A DNA stretch of 9,750 nucleotides from contig JAHJRJ010000296.1 of assembly GCA_018830765.1 (NCBI GenBank), forward strand, positions 1 through 9,750. The letters are read 5' to 3'. The translations under genes and the position numbers were made by a program. Of the stretch, positions 5,254 through 9,750 are shown piece by piece (within the stretch, counting starts at the first letter, position 1; the number at the start of each line of letters is the position of its first letter). A model generated the notes under the pieces. It was not told the DNA's origin, made no database searches, and saw only the letters and a program-made list of their open reading frames with translations. This stretch comes from Bacteroidota bacterium (GTDB taxonomy: Bacteria; Bacteroidota; Ignavibacteria; UBA10030; BY39).

Positions 5254-6012
5254 TCAAAACTTCTCTAAATTTCTTTCCGTGAAGACATCGTCCGACAATT
5301 TGCTGTCAAATTTTATTTCGCTCAATATCATTTTTGTGCTGTGTTCATCTTTGAGGTCCTTCATCTCAACTTCTTTCGCCACCCAGTACTTGCTGATGCT
5401 CTCAATATTTCTTCTCTCCATAACCTTCCAGAGTTTTCCAGCCTTATCATAAAATTCAGTCTTGACAGGATAAAAAATGTCCTTCCGTACCCAGATTTTA
5501 AGTTTGCCATAGTCCTTTCTCTTGCCTTCTTTTGGCGTCAGCCCTAATACATAATGGTCTTCAGTGGTTTCAACGAGTTTTGGGTTATAGTCATCTGAAT
5601 ACTTCAATGTACCCATATCATCATAGGTGAAGTCAGTACCGGCGAATTTTTGATTCTTCACATGCGAGGCAATCCGGCGTACCTTCTTGAATGCTGGCAA
5701 GTATATGTATTGCACATCGTTCGGCAACCCGAGAAAACCAATGCCTCGCTGGTCTGCGGGAGTAAGAAAACGGACAAGTCTCGTGTCGTCACCTTTCTGC
5801 AGCATAGTGATGGTTCGTTCCTTTTCGTTTCCTTTGCTGTCAATGAGCACGAGCTTTGCCTTGAGATCCTGATCCTTGGGCGCATTAATGACCGATTCAA
5901 ATTTTGTCAGGATTTGCTCAGCGTTTGGTTGCTGGGCGCTTAAGGGTTTAGAAATCAGTATAGTTGCCGTAAACACGGCAACAACTATCGTGATTTGTTG
6001 ATTGATTCTCAT
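5254..6012 (-). CDS. Outer-membrane lipoprotein-sorting (LolA-like) protein
   Basis: This 252-aa protein has a signal peptide (hydrophobic 8-20, likely cleavage after LSA at 26). The mature part matches the LolA-like 'outer membrane lipoprotein-sorting protein' family often encoded beside MMPL transporters. Its hallmark blocks are RFLTPADQRGIGFL (81-94), YLPAFKKVRRI (104-114) and FAGTDFTYDDM (123-133), followed by beta-strand-rich sequence ending in VFTERNLEKF. There is no lipobox, so it is a soluble periplasmic protein. By analogy with LolA it would carry an acylated cargo in a half-barrel pocket between the membranes. It has the best ribosome site of the cluster (AAAGGAGA) and lies 30 nt after the DUF3108 gene. 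Confidence 0.87.
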   Translation of the reverse strand: MRINQQITIVVAVFTATILISKPLSAQQPNAEQILTKFESVINAPKDQDLKAKLVLIDSKGNEKERTITMLQKGDDTRLVRFLTPADQRGIGFLGLPNDVQYIYLPAFKKVRRIASHVKNQKFAGTDFTYDDMGTLKYSDDYNPKLVETTEDHYVLGLTPKEGKRKDYGKLKIWVRKDIFYPVKTEFYDKAGKLWKVMERRNIESISKYWVAKEVEMKDLKDEHSTKMILSEIKFDSKLSDDVFTERNLEKF

Positions 6013-6018
6013 ATCGAT

Positions 6019-6026
6019 TCTCCTTT
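6019..6026 (-). promoter_or_regulatory. Strong ribosome binding site of the LolA-like gene
   Basis: AAAGGAGA lies 6 bases upstream of the ATG at 6012 in the 30-nt gap after the DUF3108 gene. It confirms the start and suggests this periplasmic protein is made in higher amount than its ATGA-coupled neighbours. Confidence 0.7.
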
Positions 6027-6042
6027 GTTTGTGTGGATTGAA

Positions 6043-6888
6043 TTATTGTTTAACATACTTGGGTGGATTCCATCCGTTTCGATTCCATGATTTTAGTTCG
6101 ATGTCAATTGTTCCGAGAATAACATTCATCTTTGCTCGTATTGGAATTTGAGCTGCATCGTTACTGAACCAGCCCTTGAATGGACCGCCTAAGCCGAAGA
6201 TACTTTTGAACTCTCCTTTTCCATCAAACTCGATCACATCAATTGGGTACGCGAGAGCATCAATCATAACATTTGCCTGCTTATTCCAGAAATTGAAATA
6301 GGTGACCTCTTCTGAACTATCAACCATTGTTGGCACGGTGATCTGGCTACCGCTTTTCACATTAGCTCTTGCGAAATACAGAAGTGACAACCCATCCTGC
6401 GTCTTGCTTTGTATTCGAACAGTGTCAACACGTTCGAATTGAATATTAGTATTATAGGCACTGTCGACAATACCCTTCTTCACGATCAAAATTCCTTTTT
6501 GCCGATCAAAGTCATATCGGATCGCTTTCCAACGTTTGCCATCCTTCTCCCATCCATTGAATGATTGCGAAAAGCACTCTTTGTCCATTGTGGTTTCAAA
6601 AATGGCGTGAAGATCTACAAAAGGAAGGCCGGCATAAGAGTCGATATACACAACTGCTGTATAGTTTGCATTGTCCCCAATATTTTCTGAGCTGAGCACT
6701 TTTGTCCGTATCGTGCCGAGTTTGATGAACCACCAACTGACTTCATACGTGAGGTCTTCACCTACATGAAAGAAACCCGTATCCTGTGCATTTGTTGGTT
6801 GAATAAGCGTAATGGGTATCAACTCCAATAGGGCACAATAGAAAATAAGAAGAGTTGTTCTTCTGAGTATCTGCTTTCTTGGTCTCAT
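6043..6888 (-). CDS. DUF3108 family secreted protein
   Basis: This 281-aa protein has a basic N-terminus (MRPRKQILRR), a hydrophobic stretch (about 12-29) and likely signal cleavage after TNA (34). The mature protein starts with GEDLTYEVSWWFIKLGTI (43-60), the typical opening of DUF3108 (a beta-rich domain whose 'GE.L.Y.v.w..i..G' block I recognise). It ends with the equally typical GGPFKGWFSNDAAQIPIRAK block and VILGTIDIELKSW. The family is exported to the periplasm and lacks an assigned activity. Its ATG overlaps the stop of the MMPL gene (ATGA) with no ribosome site of its own, so its synthesis is probably coupled to the transporter and it may be a periplasmic partner of it. Confidence 0.85.
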   Translation of the reverse strand: MRPRKQILRRTTLLIFYCALLELIPITLIQPTNAQDTGFFHVGEDLTYEVSWWFIKLGTIRTKVLSSENIGDNANYTAVVYIDSYAGLPFVDLHAIFETTMDKECFSQSFNGWEKDGKRWKAIRYDFDRQKGILIVKKGIVDSAYNTNIQFERVDTVRIQSKTQDGLSLLYFARANVKSGSQITVPTMVDSSEEVTYFNFWNKQANVMIDALAYPIDVIEFDGKGEFKSIFGLGGPFKGWFSNDAAQIPIRAKMNVILGTIDIELKSWNRNGWNPPKYVKQ

Positions 6889-9608
6889 CGGTTTGTTATA
6901 TTAGTTTTATTCCGTTTCTCATCGGATGCAAAATTTCCTACAAACTTAGCCTTTGTCAAGAGTATCAATGCGGGCAAGAATGTAAGCGCGCCAACACTAC
7001 TGCCAATCATTGTTATTGCAATGAGCATTCCGAATCGCTGCAAGGGAACAACGTCCGCTAGCAGCAAGGTCAAGAATCCCACCATAACTGTGAGCGCATT
7101 GATGAGAATGGCCCTGCCCGTCGTTTCGAGGGTTTTTCTTAAAACGGCGAGAACTTTATTATCTTTTCCGCTATCATCTTTGGTGATGCCATATTGTTTG
7201 AATTCTTCTTTGAAGCGGCTTGTAAAGTGAATCGAGTAGTCTATTCCGACCCCAATAGCGATGCATCCAACAAGAACTGTGGCAACATCGAGCGGAATTC
7301 TTGCAAAGCCCATAAGTCCAAAGTTTATGATGAGAGTCAGCAAAATAGGTGTAATGCTGATAAGCCCGCCAACGACAGAACGAAGTTGGAACGACAGGAG
7401 GACCAGCACAAGCACGATTGCAAGAATCAGACTCTGTAATTGACTGCGCATAATGCTGTTGTCTAAGTGCTGATAGATGATCCCCATACCTGTTTGGCAA
7501 AAAGAGAACTGAATATGATCCGGAGGGTCGGGGAGCTTCTCACTGGAAGATAATTGTTCATAGACTCGAAGTGGAACAGCAATAGTTTGTTGCTGAAAAT
7601 CGGCTACAGCATCTGTTACTGCATTAAGAAACGGGCGATCGTTCTGTAACTTACTCGGGAGGATTGGAATAAGACCATCTGTGATTTTTCGAGGGCTTAT
7701 TGATGTCTCGCTCCCAGCTTGCCCATCGAATTGATTCTTAGTTCGCAAAAGAATGTTTGCTACTTCATCATGATTGAAAACTGATTGTGGAAGTCTTTTC
7801 TTTGCTTCCCACTCCATCAAGCTTGCTGATTTCTTCGCCTTGTACTCTAAAAGAATATCTTTGTTAGTTTGTGATAATGGGTTGTTGGAGATAAGATTGA
7901 CAATAACAAGGCTTGTATCCAGTGTGTTGATGTAGTTCTCTATCGCATCGACAACAAATCGGCCTCGTTTTGTATCTACCGTTCCTAATGTTGCCTGAAC
8001 AATTCCTTCGGTTTTGTCAGCATTAACAAGCTGGTTCATGATCTCTTCTCCTTCCAGAAAGAACCACAAGTTTGTAACTTTGTTTCTCAAATCAGGAATT
8101 GTCTTCTGATCATCCATAACCTCATGCATTTCCGCGACAAGGCTGGCTACAGATTGAGCATTATGGACGTCGTTCAACGACTCAAGAAATTTTCCCATAC
8201 GCCACATCTCTTTCAGCACGAAAGGATTCTGATGATCACCTTGAACAAAAATGTTGATCGGAATTGATCCCCCGAACTTGTTCTCCATAAGCTCCTGAGC
8301 GGCCCGAATGCTAGAGCCGGGCTTGAAGTAATCCACCATATTGACACGCCTATCAACGCGTGGAATTCCGAAAAGACCAATGATAATCACAATGATTGTC
8401 CCGACAACAATAAGTCGTTCATTCTTTAGAACGAACTCGGCAGTTCTATCCATAAATTTCGTTACAAATGCTGCGTTCTCAATAAAGCCAGTTTGCCCAC
8501 GTTTTTTTTTATGAAGAAGTGATAGAACTGCAGGCACAAATGTTACTGAGATGATTAATGCGAACAACGTTCCGAGGGCGGAGAAGAATCCAAACTCACG
8601 AGTCATTGTGAGGTATGAGCCAAAGATGAAGGATAAGAACCCAACCATTGTTGTTACAGCAGCAAGCACTATAGGAATCGTTACTTCGCTCAATGATTTT
8701 GCCAGTTGCTCCGCGTTACCATTGCCTGACCGCACATCCTCATCATATCTGCTGATCAGGTGGATGGTGTAGGCACTTCCTACAGCAATGAGAATCACGG
8801 GGATAATGTTTGAAATCACAGTCAATTGAACACCCGATAGGCTCATGCTGCCGAGTACCCAAATCGTGCTTATAAGTACGCTCAGAAGAGGTAAGATCAC
8901 GCCCCGGAGAGTCCCAAAGCTAAGGAAGAGCGTTATACAAATCAGCACACTTACGATTGGGACTAGAGTCTTTAAGTCGTTAAGAATAAGGTCCGTGATT
9001 TCGATCATCTGGAACGGAATGCCACTGAAGTATATCTTTTCCGTTAAATTTGCGCGTTCTGTTATTTCCTTCAATTCTTTGGCAACAGTTAACCGGTCTA
9101 CACTTTGTTTGATTCGACAAACAATGAGAGTTGCCTTCGCATCAGATGAGACGATTCGACCATTGTATAGATCTTTTGAAAGTGTGTATCTTTTTAGCCT
9201 GTCAATTTCTTCAGTAGTTTGCGGAAGATTGTTTTCGTCAATCAGTTTCCCAACTTCAAGGCCATCGTCGGTTTTCTTGATGTCCAAAATGTTTGTGAGG
9301 CTTGTTACTTCTGTTACACCATCAACGAGTTTAAACTGCTCAGTAAGGTGATTGATGTGCTCGATAGTTTCCCGGGTGAAAACATCGTCTGATTCAAGAG
9401 CCATGAGCGCGAGTGAATTGCCGCCAAATTCTTCACCGACTTTATCGAACAACACTACCGCCGGGTCATCCTTTGGCAAATAACTTAAAATATCGCTGTT
9501 CACCCTGAGATTAGTCATTTGGTAGCCAAGCCCCAACGTCAAAAGGATGGTTACGGCAACAATAGAAATTCGGTTGTTAAGTACAATCGCTACGAATTTT
9601 TTAATCAT
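6885..9608 (-). CDS. MMPL/RND-superfamily membrane transporter
   Basis: This 907-aa protein has the duplicated RND layout. TM1 is about 11-29, the first periplasmic domain about 30-212, and five helices fill 213-365. A basic cytoplasmic linker (366-372, HKKKRG) leads to TM7 (about 398-415), a long second periplasmic domain (about 416-720) and a last helix bundle (723-886). The proton-relay motif is intact in TM10, GVGIDYSIHFTSRF (786-799, Asp790), but in TM4 it reads AVGSAYTIHLISRY (275-288) with Ala279 in the Asp place. The family moves lipids or other hydrophobic cargo out of the inner membrane, as MmpL proteins and HpnN do. Partner genes follow directly. The ATG at 9608 has no clear ribosome site. 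Family assignment is firm; substrate is unknown. Confidence 0.92.
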   Translation of the reverse strand: MIKKFVAIVLNNRISIVAVTILLTLGLGYQMTNLRVNSDILSYLPKDDPAVVLFDKVGEEFGGNSLALMALESDDVFTRETIEHINHLTEQFKLVDGVTEVTSLTNILDIKKTDDGLEVGKLIDENNLPQTTEEIDRLKRYTLSKDLYNGRIVSSDAKATLIVCRIKQSVDRLTVAKELKEITERANLTEKIYFSGIPFQMIEITDLILNDLKTLVPIVSVLICITLFLSFGTLRGVILPLLSVLISTIWVLGSMSLSGVQLTVISNIIPVILIAVGSAYTIHLISRYDEDVRSGNGNAEQLAKSLSEVTIPIVLAAVTTMVGFLSFIFGSYLTMTREFGFFSALGTLFALIISVTFVPAVLSLLHKKKRGQTGFIENAAFVTKFMDRTAEFVLKNERLIVVGTIIVIIIGLFGIPRVDRRVNMVDYFKPGSSIRAAQELMENKFGGSIPINIFVQGDHQNPFVLKEMWRMGKFLESLNDVHNAQSVASLVAEMHEVMDDQKTIPDLRNKVTNLWFFLEGEEIMNQLVNADKTEGIVQATLGTVDTKRGRFVVDAIENYINTLDTSLVIVNLISNNPLSQTNKDILLEYKAKKSASLMEWEAKKRLPQSVFNHDEVANILLRTKNQFDGQAGSETSISPRKITDGLIPILPSKLQNDRPFLNAVTDAVADFQQQTIAVPLRVYEQLSSSEKLPDPPDHIQFSFCQTGMGIIYQHLDNSIMRSQLQSLILAIVLVLVLLSFQLRSVVGGLISITPILLTLIINFGLMGFARIPLDVATVLVGCIAIGVGIDYSIHFTSRFKEEFKQYGITKDDSGKDNKVLAVLRKTLETTGRAILINALTVMVGFLTLLLADVVPLQRFGMLIAITMIGSSVGALTFLPALILLTKAKFVGNFASDEKRNKTNITNR

Positions 9609-9672
9609 TTATCTGAAGTTACGCAGCAAGCATAGATTGTAGATTCCAGTTGAGATTTTTAGGAATAACGCA

Positions 9673-9701
9673 ATCAAACAAGACAAAACGGATTTTGTAA
9701 A
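9673..9701 (-). promoter_or_regulatory. Possible sigma70-like promoter of the eight-gene operon
   Basis: On the minus strand, TTTACA (9701-9696) and TTTGAT (9678-9673) are separated by 17 bases, 5/6 and 4/6 matches to TTGACA and TATAAT. It would give a leader of roughly 58 nt before the ATG at 9608. In A+T-rich DNA such a match can arise by chance, and the primary sigma factor of this lineage may prefer another motif. The rest of 9609-9750 shows no gene. Confidence 0.3.
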
Positions 9702-9750
9702 TCGTCGAAATGTTTTTTGATATTCTGAATTCTTCAAGTTGACAAAATGA

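Noticed and set aside
8845..9351. 168-aa plus-strand frame
   Set aside because: It lies wholly opposite the MMPL transporter coding sequence, has no recognisable features, and is a shadow frame.

Overview
The window reads as a piece of a bacterial chromosome from the Bacteroidota/Chlorobiota/Ignavibacteriota side of the tree. This placement is an inference. It rests on modest GC, patchy Shine-Dalgarno sites, many short GC-rich palindromes between genes, and the families present (MMPL exporter, LolA-like protein, DUF3108, DUF1302-like barrel). No marker gene fixes the taxon.

Region 1, about 1-660, is a non-coding, hairpin-dense segment around two tandem tRNA-Ser(CGA) genes on the + strand. 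The second copy (445-531) is an ordinary 87-nt class II tRNA-Ser. The first copy (187-418, followed by an encoded CCA) is the most striking thing here. It is a complete 87-nt tRNA-Ser core whose D loop (twice), anticodon loop and T loop are interrupted by insertions of 24, 30, 30 and 61 nt. Nearly all of the inserted sequence folds into end-to-end hairpins that begin with T and end with A. No helix of the tRNA is broken. When the inserts are removed the core matches the neighbour at 76 of 87 positions, and differences in the T stem and variable arm are compensated on both strands. The D-loop and anticodon-loop 30-nt inserts are diverged copies of the same double hairpin, also with compensatory changes. 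Similar T...A palindromes lie downstream (543-561, 639-654), and larger GC-rich palindromes lie upstream (1-10, 57-90, 103-159).

Region 2, 778-9608, is one tightly packed run of eight minus-strand genes. In order of transcription they are: MMPL/RND-family membrane transporter (907 aa), DUF3108 secreted protein, outer-membrane lipoprotein-sorting (LolA-like) protein, an unrecognised six-helix membrane protein, a family 2 glycosyltransferase, a patatin-like phospholipase, a LysE-type membrane protein, and a DUF1302-like outer-membrane beta-barrel. Two junctions are ATGA overlaps and most others are 7-30 nt, so an operon is likely. A weak sigma70-like promoter can be drawn upstream of the transporter.

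Taken together, the operon spans inner membrane, periplasm and outer membrane. It looks like a lipid or glycolipid export route: the MMPL pump extracts a lipid, the LolA-like and DUF3108 proteins handle it in the periplasm, and the barrel sits at the outer membrane. The glycosyltransferase and patatin could make or trim the cargo. That functional model is inference from family membership and gene order. The cargo cannot be read from the sequence.
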